A DNA stretch of 40,015 nt. Source: an uncultured Oscillospiraceae bacterium. GTDB lineage: Bacteria; Bacillota; Clostridia; Oscillospirales; Ruminococcaceae. Under the pieces are notes generated by a model. It was not told the DNA's origin, made no database searches, and saw only the letters and a program-made list of their open reading frames with translations. Position numbers and translations under genes: made by a program. This document shows, piece by piece, positions 1 through 7,177 of the stretch (positions are counted from its first letter, which is position 1; each line of letters starts with the position of its first letter). The stretch spans positions 1 through 40,015 of the forward strand of contig CABUEI010000018.1 in the NCBI GenBank assembly GCA_902490585.1, read 5' to 3'.

Positions 1-63
1 ACTATTATTATACGCTATTTCTCGTCAAAAATCAACCATTTGTTGTGACAGAGCCTTTTGAAA

Positions 64-942
64 TTACTTTTTCAGCTTTTTTCTGCCGTATTTAAGTGAC
101 GGGAATGCCTTGTAAAGACGTTTATGCTTTGCTTTAAGGTCGGACAGCTTTTCATTAAGCTCATTTATGCGTGCTGTGAGCTCCTCCCTGCGTTCCGAAG
201 CATTGCCCTTTAATTCACTCAGGCGTTCCGAATTACGTTGTTTAACGCTGTCTGAGGCTGTTTCCAGCTTAGCCTTGAACATATCCGCCTTTCTTTGCAT
301 TTCTTCCGCCGTGATTCTGTGTTCCTTTGTAAATTCCACAGCCTGTGCAGTCTTATCGGACAAATCTGAACCGATAGCGTCGGATACGGCGGTAAGCTGT
401 TTTTCAAGGTCGTCTATAAGCCTGATTTCGTTTCTCAGCTTCTTTACCTCGGGGAAGGTCAGTATAACGTCGGTTATTATTGCCGCATAGAAAAGGCAGA
501 GAATTATTATACCGAGCGGTTTCCAGATAAGTCCCACGACAAAAGCTATTGCAGGCTGAACGACTTTCATAATAGCAAGGCAGGCAAGTCCCCAGACAAC
601 CGTAAACTGCGGACATATATATCCGCCGATGTTGAACTTTTTATTGCTGTAGTCCCACCAGCGTCTGCCGAATATCTTATCGAGCACAAAGCCTGTGATA
701 AATTCGAGTACGGTGGTTAGCACGGCAGAGCCGACAAATAACAACAGCCACGAATCTTTTATAGGAGTAAGGCAGACGATGACAATTATCAGACCGAAGC
801 CGTAGATTGGGCAATATGCGCCGTGGAGCATACCACGGTTTACGAATTTTCCGTGGCGTACCGTTGCGAATATGACTTCGCCGCACCAACCGGCGAATGA
901 GTATATCATGAAATAGAATAAAAGGTTGTATAAATATTCCAT
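64..942 (-). CDS. Putative ABC-transporter type membrane protein (CmpB/PF06541-like) with coiled-coil tail
   Basis: A 292-residue integral membrane protein. The first half (about residues 1-160) has several hydrophobic segments and the family look of PF06541: FAGWCGEVIF near residue 17, then a conserved stretch containing FVNRGMLHGAYCPIYGFG and WWDYSNKKFNIGGYICP. Despite the family name 'ABC_trans_CmpB', no transport function is established for it. From about residue 165 to the end the protein is charged and helical (heptad-like runs of K, E, L, R), so it should carry a long cytoplasmic coiled coil ending in a very basic tail. The start at 942 is supported by an AGGTG site just upstream and a near-consensus promoter at 970-998. 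It appears monocistronic, separated from the next gene by that gene's terminator. Family assignment is fairly secure; role unknown. Confidence 0.75.
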   Translation of the reverse strand: MEYLYNLLFYFMIYSFAGWCGEVIFATVRHGKFVNRGMLHGAYCPIYGFGLIIVIVCLTPIKDSWLLLFVGSAVLTTVLEFITGFVLDKIFGRRWWDYSNKKFNIGGYICPQFTVVWGLACLAIMKVVQPAIAFVVGLIWKPLGIIILCLFYAAIITDVILTFPEVKKLRNEIRLIDDLEKQLTAVSDAIGSDLSDKTAQAVEFTKEHRITAEEMQRKADMFKAKLETASDSVKQRNSERLSELKGNASERREELTARINELNEKLSDLKAKHKRLYKAFPSLKYGRKKLKK

Positions 943-969
943 TTTTCACCTGCTAAAAGTTTTTCTTTA

Positions 970-998
970 ATTATACCCTCTTTTAGAGTTGCGGTCAA
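970..998 (-). promoter_or_regulatory. SigA-type promoter of the 64-942 gene
   Basis: On the minus strand TTGACC (993-998) and TATAAT (970-975) are separated by exactly 17 bp, about 30 bp upstream of the start codon at 942. Confidence 0.75.
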
Positions 999-1026
999 CC
1001 TCAGATGGCTTTTTTATTGTTGATAT

Positions 1027-1059
1027 TAAAAATCCGCCGCACGATTAGGTACGGCGGAT
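1027..1059 (-). terminator. Intrinsic terminator after popT-like gene
   Basis: Reading the minus strand, ATCCGCCGTAC and GTGCGGCGGAT form an 11-bp stem (one G-U pair) with a 6-nt loop, followed by a short T run. It lies about 20 bp after the stop codon at 1080. Confidence 0.8.
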
Positions 1060-1079
1060 ATGTTTCTGATATTTTAACT

Positions 1080-2177
1080 TTACTGCTCTTCTACTTTTGT
1101 GTTCTTGCCGACAAGCACTGCGATTGCTCCGCCGATAACGAGGGCAGCAACGCCTGCGAGGGTTTCGAGGTTAAAGCCGAAGCCGTCGGGGAATACTGCG
1201 TAAAGCGAGCCGATTACAAGTCCCATAATAGCACTGTAGACAAGAAGTGAATAACGCTTCATAAGAGCCGAGATAACCTTTGCACCGAACACGATACCGA
1301 TAAATACGCCGATTGCCGTGGGGATCAAAATCATGAAATCCAGGCTCTTGATTGCACCGATGACGGTTGTGTATATGCCGAGAAGTACCATTACAAACGA
1401 ACCGCTGACACCGGGAATGATCATAGCGACTGCGGCAACGGTAACACCGAGCAGGAGTGTTATGAACAGTATGGGATTCATCTTATAGGTATATGTGAAG
1501 CTGTCGGTTGTTATTGAAGCAATGTCAGTGTTTTCGGGGAGGGTGATCGTAATGCTCTCGCCTTTTGCTATTGCACTGTCCTGTGTTCCGACAAGGGTCG
1601 TTGTATCGGCTGAGGATTTCTTCACGGCACAGCCTGTAAGTTCGCCGTCAACCTTGCCTGCGACTTTTAACTGCCAGTCGGATTTCATATCGTATGCACC
1701 GTTATTGGTAATCGTTACTGTGCAATTTGTAGGGTTGTGGACGGCATTTATTGCGAACGTTTCGTTCTGGGGGAGCTTATTTATAAAGGTCATTGCAACT
1801 ACTAGGGCAAGTGCCGGGATAAATGCTATAAGGCACTTCGGGGTAATCTTTCTGCCGCCGACAGTCATGTTGCGGTAGATGAGAGGGATACTGCCGATGA
1901 TAAGTCCCATGAAGAACATATTCGTTGCAACTGGGAAATTATCGAACAGCCATGTTATGACAAACGAGAAACCGAGTACGCCGAGTACTGCGCCTATTCC
2001 GAAAAAGATGATGAACTTGATATTCTTTTTGATAGCGGAGAGCTTTAATGCAAGCACTTCAACCACCTTGTCATATACGCCGAAAACTACCATCATAGTT
2101 CCGCCGCTGACGCCGGGAATGACATTTGCTATACCGAATACGATACCGTAAACGATGTTCAGAAGATGTGTGATCAT
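1080..2177 (-). CDS. popT: DUF368 family undecaprenyl-phosphate translocase (PopT-like) with inserted extracytoplasmic domain
   Basis: A polytopic membrane protein of 365 residues. The DUF368 hallmark occurs twice, as expected for its inverted repeat: IPGVSGGTMMVVFGVYDK near residue 20 and IPGVSGSFVMVLLGIYT near residue 254. Members of this family (PopT) have been shown to recycle undecaprenyl phosphate across the membrane for cell-wall polymer synthesis. The protein is longer than the roughly 270-300 residues I expect because residues about 134-233 (nt 1479-1778) form a soluble Thr/Ser/Asn-rich beta-type insertion between membrane segments. The ATG is preceded by AAGGAG, 16 bp after the stop of the upstream P-type ATPase-like gene, so the two probably share a transcript. 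The translocase assignment is by family; the insert's function is unknown. Confidence 0.8.
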   Translation of the reverse strand: MITHLLNIVYGIVFGIANVIPGVSGGTMMVVFGVYDKVVEVLALKLSAIKKNIKFIIFFGIGAVLGVLGFSFVITWLFDNFPVATNMFFMGLIIGSIPLIYRNMTVGGRKITPKCLIAFIPALALVVAMTFINKLPQNETFAINAVHNPTNCTVTITNNGAYDMKSDWQLKVAGKVDGELTGCAVKKSSADTTTLVGTQDSAIAKGESITITLPENTDIASITTDSFTYTYKMNPILFITLLLGVTVAAVAMIIPGVSGSFVMVLLGIYTTVIGAIKSLDFMILIPTAIGVFIGIVFGAKVISALMKRYSLLVYSAIMGLVIGSLYAVFPDGFGFNLETLAGVAALVIGGAIAVLVGKNTKVEEQ

Positions 2178-2193
2178 ATCTGCTCCTTACTTT

Positions 2194-4662
2194 TTACTTG
2201 TTGAGATGTTTCTTTATCTGAAGGCCTGCCGGGAGGACAATTCCTGCCAGCACCGCCATTATGCTTGCAAGCGGATTAGGCATAGCAAAGCCGAACAGCG
2301 AATTTACAAAAGGAATATACGGTAACAGTATTGACGCTACCGATGTAATAATTACAACCGTGGTGAGATATTTCGGTACTGTGCCGTTTTTTACTGCGCC
2401 TGTGCGTCTGTCAACGGCGGTAAGGCACATTGTACCCGTCATTACGGTAAGGAGCGTCAGCATTACGGAAGATACCTGCTGTGACTGCATAAGTCCGCCT
2501 GCTATAACGAGGAACAAGGCGGATATAACGCCGCAGATAATTCCGCAGACAATGCTTGCCCTGAAGAACTTCTTATCGGGTTTTCCACAGGATATGAAGC
2601 CTGACGGGGTCATATTGCTCTTTATATCGGCTTTCACGTTTCTGAATCCCGTGCAACAAAGCGGAATAACCACTGCTGTGAGAATTGACGCAAGCATGGG
2701 AGTTACAACGCCGAAACCTGTTATTATATCGGCAAGTGCTGTGCAAGCGAACGCTATAAGCGTTGACAGAAGAATGAAGATGCAACGCTTGATGTTCCTA
2801 TGGAGCTGTCGGGCTTCCTTTATCATTTCGACAACAGATGAGAAATTATCGTCACGGACTATAAGTCCGCTGGCTTCGTATACGCTTCCCGTTGTGTTTT
2901 CAAGTGAGGTTATGCCGAGGTCTGCGTGGGCTACGGGCTCGTAATCGCTGTCGCTGTAACCTACGGTGGCTACGGTTTCGCCTGCTTCTTTCAGTTTTTC
3001 TATTATAGTTACACGCTGTGCCGCATTTACACGGCAGAAGATCTCCGCCTTTGTGTAATCTAGCGGTTCGCCTGTGACGGTACTTTCGGTTATTTCGTCG
3101 CCCGAAATCATGCCGTTATCGGAAAGACCTATCTTTCTGCCCATTGAGCTTGCTGTTTCGGGGCTGTCGGAAGATGTAAGCACAAGCTTTACGCCGGCAC
3201 GTTTGCAACCCTGCAATGCGAGGGGGATCATATCTCTTGTGGCGTTCATGAAAGATACAAGTCCCATGTAGTTGTACTGCACGGAATAAAGGCTCTTGGG
3301 TATCTCTTCGCCCTCGGGGATTATATAATATGCAACTGTCCAGACTTCAAGTCCACGCTTTGCGAGTGCGGCGGCACGGGCGGTTATCCTGAACATTTCT
3401 TCTGGGCTCATGTTACACAGTCCCGTTACCTTTTCAACTGCACCCTTTACACAGACGAGGTGAGTTCCGCCCATATTGTAGATGTTTCCGCCTATTCTGT
3501 CGGCATCGTTATAGGGGAACTGTGCTGTAAGCTCGTTTCTCTTGACGGTTGCAACATCGGTTCCGCCGAGTGCCGCATTAAGCAGGAATGCCTGTTCGGC
3601 AAGCGTCGGTTCATCCTTGTCGCAGGCAAGCACCGTTACGGTGGTCATAAGATCGGTGTCCTTGCTGTATATGCCTGCAACCTCAAGGGTATTCGGGGCT
3701 ACTACCACAGACTTGTCAATGACAAGCACTGACAGGCTGTTGAGCTTTTCGGGAACGGTGAGGTTCTTTATCATAGCACCTTTACGCTCAATACGGCGGA
3801 CGAAATTCATATTGTACATTCTGATGTACAGTTCGACGAACGGCATAAACATACATATAAGCCAGCCGCAAGCACTGACTATAACGCCTGTGACACTGCT
3901 TGTTCTTCCTGTGAATATCTGTATCAGGGTGCCGATAACGCAAAGCAGGACTGCGATTATTGCAAGCGGAAGTCTGAGCTTTACGCAGGTTTTCTCATAG
4001 CTTGAGAAGTTCGGGTCGGCGGACTTTCCGAGCTTTCCGCCCTGTCTTGCTCTGTATGTATCTTCGCCCGTTGCCACTACTCTGGCTACGGCTGAGCCGT
4101 TAAGTACTCTTGAACCTGCATAGATACAGCTCTTTTTTAGCCCGTTTGCCTTGGGGTCTGAGCCGTCGTGTTTCGGTACGGGGGTGTTGTCGCCTGTAAA
4201 TCTGCCTTCATCTACGGTAAGTGCCGTATATTCAAGTATATGTGCGTCGGCAGGAACTATTTCTCCGCCCTGAACGATTATTATATCATCGGGGACGAGC
4301 TCTGACGCAGGGATAAGCTGTAAGGTTTCGTCACGCACTACCCTGTATTTCATCTTTGCCGAGAGGGTTCGGTTGCGGATCGTTTCGTTGTTCTTCTGAC
4401 AGATAACGCAGAGCGTAACAACCTGTGCTATAGACATAGCTATGCACATTATGCCCGTGACATACTGTGACAGGGTAAATATCTGCAATATTCCCGAAAT
4501 GAAAAGGAGTACTGCCGTGGGGTCGAGCAGATAGTGATAAGCCTTGAAGCTTTTATCCTCGGTTTCGGTGAATATATTACTGCCGTACATACTGAGATTA
4601 TCAGCGGCTTTCTTTTCGGTGAGTCCTTTATAATCTCCCTTAAAATTCAAAAACTGTGCCAT
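2194..4662 (-). CDS. P-type ATPase homologue with degenerate catalytic motifs (probable pseudoenzyme)
   Basis: Full-length cation P-type ATPase architecture of 822 residues: N-terminal cation-ATPase segment (FKGDYKGLTEKKAADNLSMYG), membrane helices 1-2, actuator domain (VPDDIIIVQGGEIVPADA), helices 3-4, P and N domains, and about six C-terminal helices. The N-domain KGA (406-408) is kept, but the motifs of the catalytic cycle are changed. TGES is TGDN (156-159), PEGL in helix 4 is PFVEL (274-278), DKTGT is DKSVV (D316), TGD is TSSD (496-499) and GDGxND is GYSDSD (568-573). The acceptor-type Asp survives but its environment does not. The frame is intact over 2.4 kb, so it looks like a selected pseudoenzyme and not a decayed gene. 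A TTG ten codons further upstream (4692) is possible but lacks a ribosome site; the ATG at 4662 follows AAAGAG. It is co-directional with popT, 16 bp downstream. Confidence 0.85.
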   Translation of the reverse strand: MAQFLNFKGDYKGLTEKKAADNLSMYGSNIFTETEDKSFKAYHYLLDPTAVLLFISGILQIFTLSQYVTGIMCIAMSIAQVVTLCVICQKNNETIRNRTLSAKMKYRVVRDETLQLIPASELVPDDIIIVQGGEIVPADAHILEYTALTVDEGRFTGDNTPVPKHDGSDPKANGLKKSCIYAGSRVLNGSAVARVVATGEDTYRARQGGKLGKSADPNFSSYEKTCVKLRLPLAIIAVLLCVIGTLIQIFTGRTSSVTGVIVSACGWLICMFMPFVELYIRMYNMNFVRRIERKGAMIKNLTVPEKLNSLSVLVIDKSVVVAPNTLEVAGIYSKDTDLMTTVTVLACDKDEPTLAEQAFLLNAALGGTDVATVKRNELTAQFPYNDADRIGGNIYNMGGTHLVCVKGAVEKVTGLCNMSPEEMFRITARAAALAKRGLEVWTVAYYIIPEGEEIPKSLYSVQYNYMGLVSFMNATRDMIPLALQGCKRAGVKLVLTSSDSPETASSMGRKIGLSDNGMISGDEITESTVTGEPLDYTKAEIFCRVNAAQRVTIIEKLKEAGETVATVGYSDSDYEPVAHADLGITSLENTTGSVYEASGLIVRDDNFSSVVEMIKEARQLHRNIKRCIFILLSTLIAFACTALADIITGFGVVTPMLASILTAVVIPLCCTGFRNVKADIKSNMTPSGFISCGKPDKKFFRASIVCGIICGVISALFLVIAGGLMQSQQVSSVMLTLLTVMTGTMCLTAVDRRTGAVKNGTVPKYLTTVVIITSVASILLPYIPFVNSLFGFAMPNPLASIMAVLAGIVLPAGLQIKKHLNK

Positions 4663-4729
4663 ATTTCTCTTTTCTTCATTAACTTTATTCAATTCATTTA
4701 TTTCAAATTCTGCCGCTGTATCAATAACG

Positions 4730-4784
4730 GCACGGATAAACTTTCCTATTTTATATTATCTCATAATCCGTGCGAAAAATCAAG
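4730..4784 (-). promoter_or_regulatory. Candidate promoter with inverted repeat, upstream of the P-type ATPase-like gene
   Basis: On the minus strand TTGATT (4779-4784) and GATAAT (4755-4760) lie 18 bp apart. The 8-bp perfect inverted repeat GCACGGAT (4730-4737) / ATCCGTGC (4766-4773) brackets the -10 region, one arm between -35 and -10 and the other downstream of the expected start. It could be an operator pair or a hairpin in DNA or RNA. The rest of the 310-bp divergent region holds the 11-bp repeats at 4840-4903 and nothing else I recognise. Confidence 0.4.
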
Positions 4785-4839
4785 AGTTCTGACTAATGTA
4801 AAATCAATATAAGCAAGGAAAAATGCCGATGTAAAGCCG

Positions 4840-4903
4840 TTTTCACAATACTTTCACCGTTTTGTAAAGTTTTCGTAAAATTCTCTAAGGTTTCTTTAAG
4901 GCA
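4840..4903 (+). promoter_or_regulatory. Tandem 11-bp-period direct repeats upstream of the VTC-domain gene
   Basis: Six related half-sites follow each other at an 11-bp period: TTTCAC at 4841 and 4852, then TTTTGTAAAGT (4860-4870), TTTCGTAAAAT (4871-4881), TCTCTAAGGTT (4882-4892) and TCTTTAAGGCA (4893-4903). Direct repeats with one helical turn period are typical of sites for OmpR/PhoB/PhoP-class response regulators; the first units (TTCACA-N5-TTCACC) resemble Bacillus Pho boxes. The array ends 70 bp before the chosen start codon. Assignment to a regulator is inference. Confidence 0.5.
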
Positions 4904-4973
4904 GAAGATGTATCATTACAGCAGAAACAAAAAAGCAACACCCCAAAACGAGAAACCGAAAGGAATGAGATAT

Positions 4974-5714
4974 ATGGATAAGAGCATTTTCAAACGTCAC
5001 GAGCTTAAATACCTTGTGAGTGCAGAACAAAGAGAGCTTATCGAAAGTGCATTTGAGCGGTACATGGTACCCGATGAGCACGGTGAAAGCACAATATGCA
5101 ACATCTATTATGACACCCCGGATTTCAGACTGATAAGGCGGTCGCTTGAAAAACCCGTCTACAAAGAAAAATTAAGGCTTCGCAGTTACGGTACTGCTTC
5201 GGGTGACAAAAACGTTTTCCTTGAGCTGAAGAAAAAGTACAAGGGTATCGTCTATAAAAGGCGTATATTGCTTAACTGCGATGAAGTACAGGAGATACTC
5301 GAAAACAATGAGCGGCTTACAGAGGACAGTCAGATAGCAAAGGAAATCAACTATTTTCTTGATTTCTACGGGGACATCTTCCCGGCGGTTTATCTGTGCT
5401 ATGACAGGACGGCTTATTTCGGAGCGGACGACCCTGATCTCAGAATTACGTTTGACCGCAACATACGCTGGAGAACACAGGACGTTGACCTGAAAATAGC
5501 TCCTTACGGCGAACAGATTCTTGCCAAAGGTTATTCGCTGATGGAAATAAAGGCGGCAGGTTCGATGCCGATATGGCTGGTTGAACTGCTTGCCGAGGGC
5601 GAAATAAAGCAGACTTCGTTCTCAAAGTACGGCATGGCATACATGACAATGCTCAAAAGGAGCATGGGTTTAAAAACTAAAAAAATCAGAAGTGAGGTAA
5701 CAGTAAATGTTTGA
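4974..5714 (+). CDS. VTC-domain (polyphosphate polymerase-like) protein
   Basis: A 246-residue cytoplasmic protein with the VTC tunnel-fold signature: RHELKYLVS at the N-terminus, YYDTPDF, KLRLRSYG, FLELKKKYKG, YDRTAY and LMEIKAAGSMPIWL near the end. These basic strands line the tunnel that binds nucleotide and polyphosphate in VTC and CYTH/triphosphate-tunnel enzymes, so polyphosphate synthesis or an inorganic triphosphate-related reaction is likely. The ATG at 4974 is chosen because AGGA (4961-4964) sits 9 nt before it and the family begins at this point; an in-frame ATG at 4908 would add 22 unrelated residues. In related clostridia such genes lead a locus with DUF4956, a Cthe_2159-like protein and often CotH; here that locus is truncated just downstream. 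Confidence 0.8.
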   Translation: MDKSIFKRHELKYLVSAEQRELIESAFERYMVPDEHGESTICNIYYDTPDFRLIRRSLEKPVYKEKLRLRSYGTASGDKNVFLELKKKYKGIVYKRRILLNCDEVQEILENNERLTEDSQIAKEINYFLDFYGDIFPAVYLCYDRTAYFGADDPDLRITFDRNIRWRTQDVDLKIAPYGEQILAKGYSLMEIKAAGSMPIWLVELLAEGEIKQTSFSKYGMAYMTMLKRSMGLKTKKIRSEVTVNV

Positions 5715-5862
5715 TACAGTAATAGAAGGAATTTTCAGCGGTGCGGCTGATATAACACTCGGCGGTTTTCTTATCGGTGTCGGTTCGGCACTGGTACTCG
5801 GTATAGCGATGGCGTTCATGTATATGTACAAGAACACTTACACAAAGAGCTTCGCAATAACG
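5707..5862 (+). pseudogene. Truncated DUF4956 membrane protein gene (5' fragment)
   Basis: The start is normal: GAGGT ribosome site and ATG overlapping the VTC-gene stop by 8 bp. About 52 residues match the start of DUF4956 proteins (MFDTVIEGIFSGAADITLGG, a membrane segment, then AFMYMYKNTYTKSFAITL). After TKSFAITL, where the family should continue through three more membrane helices for a total near 220 residues, the sequence changes to an unrelated reading that stops at 5910. The join falls in CAATAACGCTT (about 5855-5865), where the remnant of another gene begins in a different frame. Confidence 0.75.
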
Positions 5863-6239
5863 CTTCTATACTTGCAAGCACAGGTAACGCAAGTGCGGGA
5901 ACGACCGTGAAGCTCACCGATTCAAGCGGTAATGTAATTGCAGAGTTCACACCTACTGTATCGTTCCAGACAGTTGTAATAAGCACTCCCGATATCACAT
6001 CGGACGGAACTTATACACTGACAGTCGGTGACAGTGCCCAGGAGATCACCATGTCGGGCTACATCTACGGTAGCGGCATGGGCGGCGGATTCGGCGGAGG
6101 CGGAATGGGCGGACAGCCCGGTGGCAACGGCGGATTCGGCGGTGGTAACCGTCCCGATGATAACGGTCAGGGTTTCGGCGGAGGTAATCCTCCCGATATG
6201 AACGGCGGTCAGAACGGTAATATGACTGCGAACGCATGA
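5856..6239 (+). pseudogene. 3' remnant of a Cthe_2159-like carbohydrate-binding domain protein gene
   Basis: Read in the frame starting at 5856, the sequence gives NNASILASTGNASAGTTV, then KLTDSSGNVIAEFTP, FQTVVISTPDI, TYTLTVGD and a Gly-rich tail with repeated GGFGGG and a final acidic/Asn stretch. This is the usual C-terminus of the large secreted carbohydrate-binding domain proteins (Cthe_2159 type, PF14262) that often follow VTC and DUF4956 genes. The signal peptide and the main beta-helix are missing, so the product could not be exported. A GTG at 5907 could nominally initiate a 110-residue product, but I see no ribosome site for it. Confidence 0.7.
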
Positions 6240-6271
6240 TAGCAAGTTAAAGTTTATATACACCTTACAGC

Positions 6272-6314
6272 AAAAAATCACTCCGACAGGATTTTCTGTC
6301 GGAGTGATTTTTAT
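6272..6314. terminator. Strong bidirectional hairpin terminator
   Basis: AATCACTCCGACAG and CTGTCGGAGTGATT form a perfect 14-bp stem with a short ATTTT-type loop, flanked by A and T runs. It ends the VTC/pseudogene transcript from the plus side. Confidence 0.85.
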
Positions 6315-6317
6315 TGC

Positions 6318-6352
6318 ACAAAAATACAGCTGTCGCAAATTCCGACAGCTGT
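6318..6352 (-). terminator. Terminator after proC
   Basis: ACAGCTGTCG (6326-6335) pairs with CGACAGCTGT (6343-6352), a 10-bp perfect stem. Reading the minus strand it is followed by ATTTTTG, immediately downstream of the proC stop codon at 6361. Confidence 0.8.
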
Positions 6353-6360
6353 AATAGTTT

Positions 6361-7158
6361 TTACTTCTTTGCAAGCTCGTATGCTCTTGCTGTGCAAGCC
6401 TTGCAACACTCATCGACCGTATCGGTGAGTTTGCCCTCATACAGCTTGTCAAGACCTGCGATGGTTGTTCCTCCGGGGGAAGAAACCTGCTTTATAAGTT
6501 CGTCTACCGTCATGCCTGAATCTGTGAGCATCTTTGCAGAGCCGACAAGCGACTGTGCAAACAGTTTAATTGCCGCATCGGAATCAATACCCACGCTCTT
6601 GGCGTAATCAACAAATCCCTTTGCGTAAAGATAGATGAAAGCCGGAGAACTGCCGTTTATGGCGATTATCTCTTTCATCTTGTTTATCGGTACTTCTTCG
6701 GCAATACCGCAACTTTTGATTACCGACTTTGCAAATGCAAATTCTTCATCGGTAACTCCGTCAGCTCTTGATATTGCACTTGCACCGAGTCCGAGCATCA
6801 TAGGAGTGTTCGGCATGACGAGCACTACCTTTGCGTTCGGTATTGTATGACTGCGGATAAAATCCTCGGATATTCCCGCACAGATAGAGATTATTACTTT
6901 ATCGTGCGTTACTTCCCCTGCGACAGTGTCAAGCACTCCGCCCAGCACCTGCGGCTTTACCGCAAGCAGTATGTAATCGCACTTTTTAACAAGCTCACAT
7001 TCGCTCTTGCAGGGTTTTACGCCGAATGAAGAAAGTGCTTCAAGCTTTGCCGTATCTTTATCATACGCTGAAACGCTTACCTGCATATCGGATGAGCAGA
7101 TACCACGCATTATTGCACTGCCCATATTTCCTGCGCCTAAAAATCCAAGTTCAGTCAT
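6361..7158 (-). CDS. proC: Pyrroline-5-carboxylate reductase
   Basis: This enzyme reduces 1-pyrroline-5-carboxylate to L-proline with NAD(P)H, the last step of proline synthesis, in the cytoplasm. The 265-residue product begins with the Rossmann motif GFLGAGNMGSAIMRG. It contains the conserved VVLVMPNTPMMLGLGASAI region and ends with the P5CR signature area KQVSSPGGTTIAGLDKL, which forms the active-site helix. The length is normal. The ATG at 7158 is chosen because AAGAGGA precedes it and the family starts with the Rossmann strand; a longer frame upstream only overlaps folT. It lies 19 bp after the folT stop and has no promoter of its own that I can see, so it is probably cotranscribed with folT from the THF-riboswitch leader. 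Confidence 0.93.
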   Translation of the reverse strand: MTELGFLGAGNMGSAIMRGICSSDMQVSVSAYDKDTAKLEALSSFGVKPCKSECELVKKCDYILLAVKPQVLGGVLDTVAGEVTHDKVIISICAGISEDFIRSHTIPNAKVVLVMPNTPMMLGLGASAISRADGVTDEEFAFAKSVIKSCGIAEEVPINKMKEIIAINGSSPAFIYLYAKGFVDYAKSVGIDSDAAIKLFAQSLVGSAKMLTDSGMTVDELIKQVSSPGGTTIAGLDKLYEGKLTDTVDECCKACTARAYELAKK

Positions 7159-7177
7159 ATTAAATCCTCTTTTCTTG

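Noticed and set aside
2194..4692. Decaying pseudogene explanation for the P-type ATPase
   Set aside because: No stop or frameshift in 822 codons, regular codon use, good synteny with popT; the motif changes are substitutions confined to catalytic sites.
5907..6239. Independent small Gly-rich secreted protein gene
   Set aside because: No signal peptide or ribosome site at the GTG, and the upstream codons in the same frame continue the Cthe_2159-like sequence, so it is a remnant.
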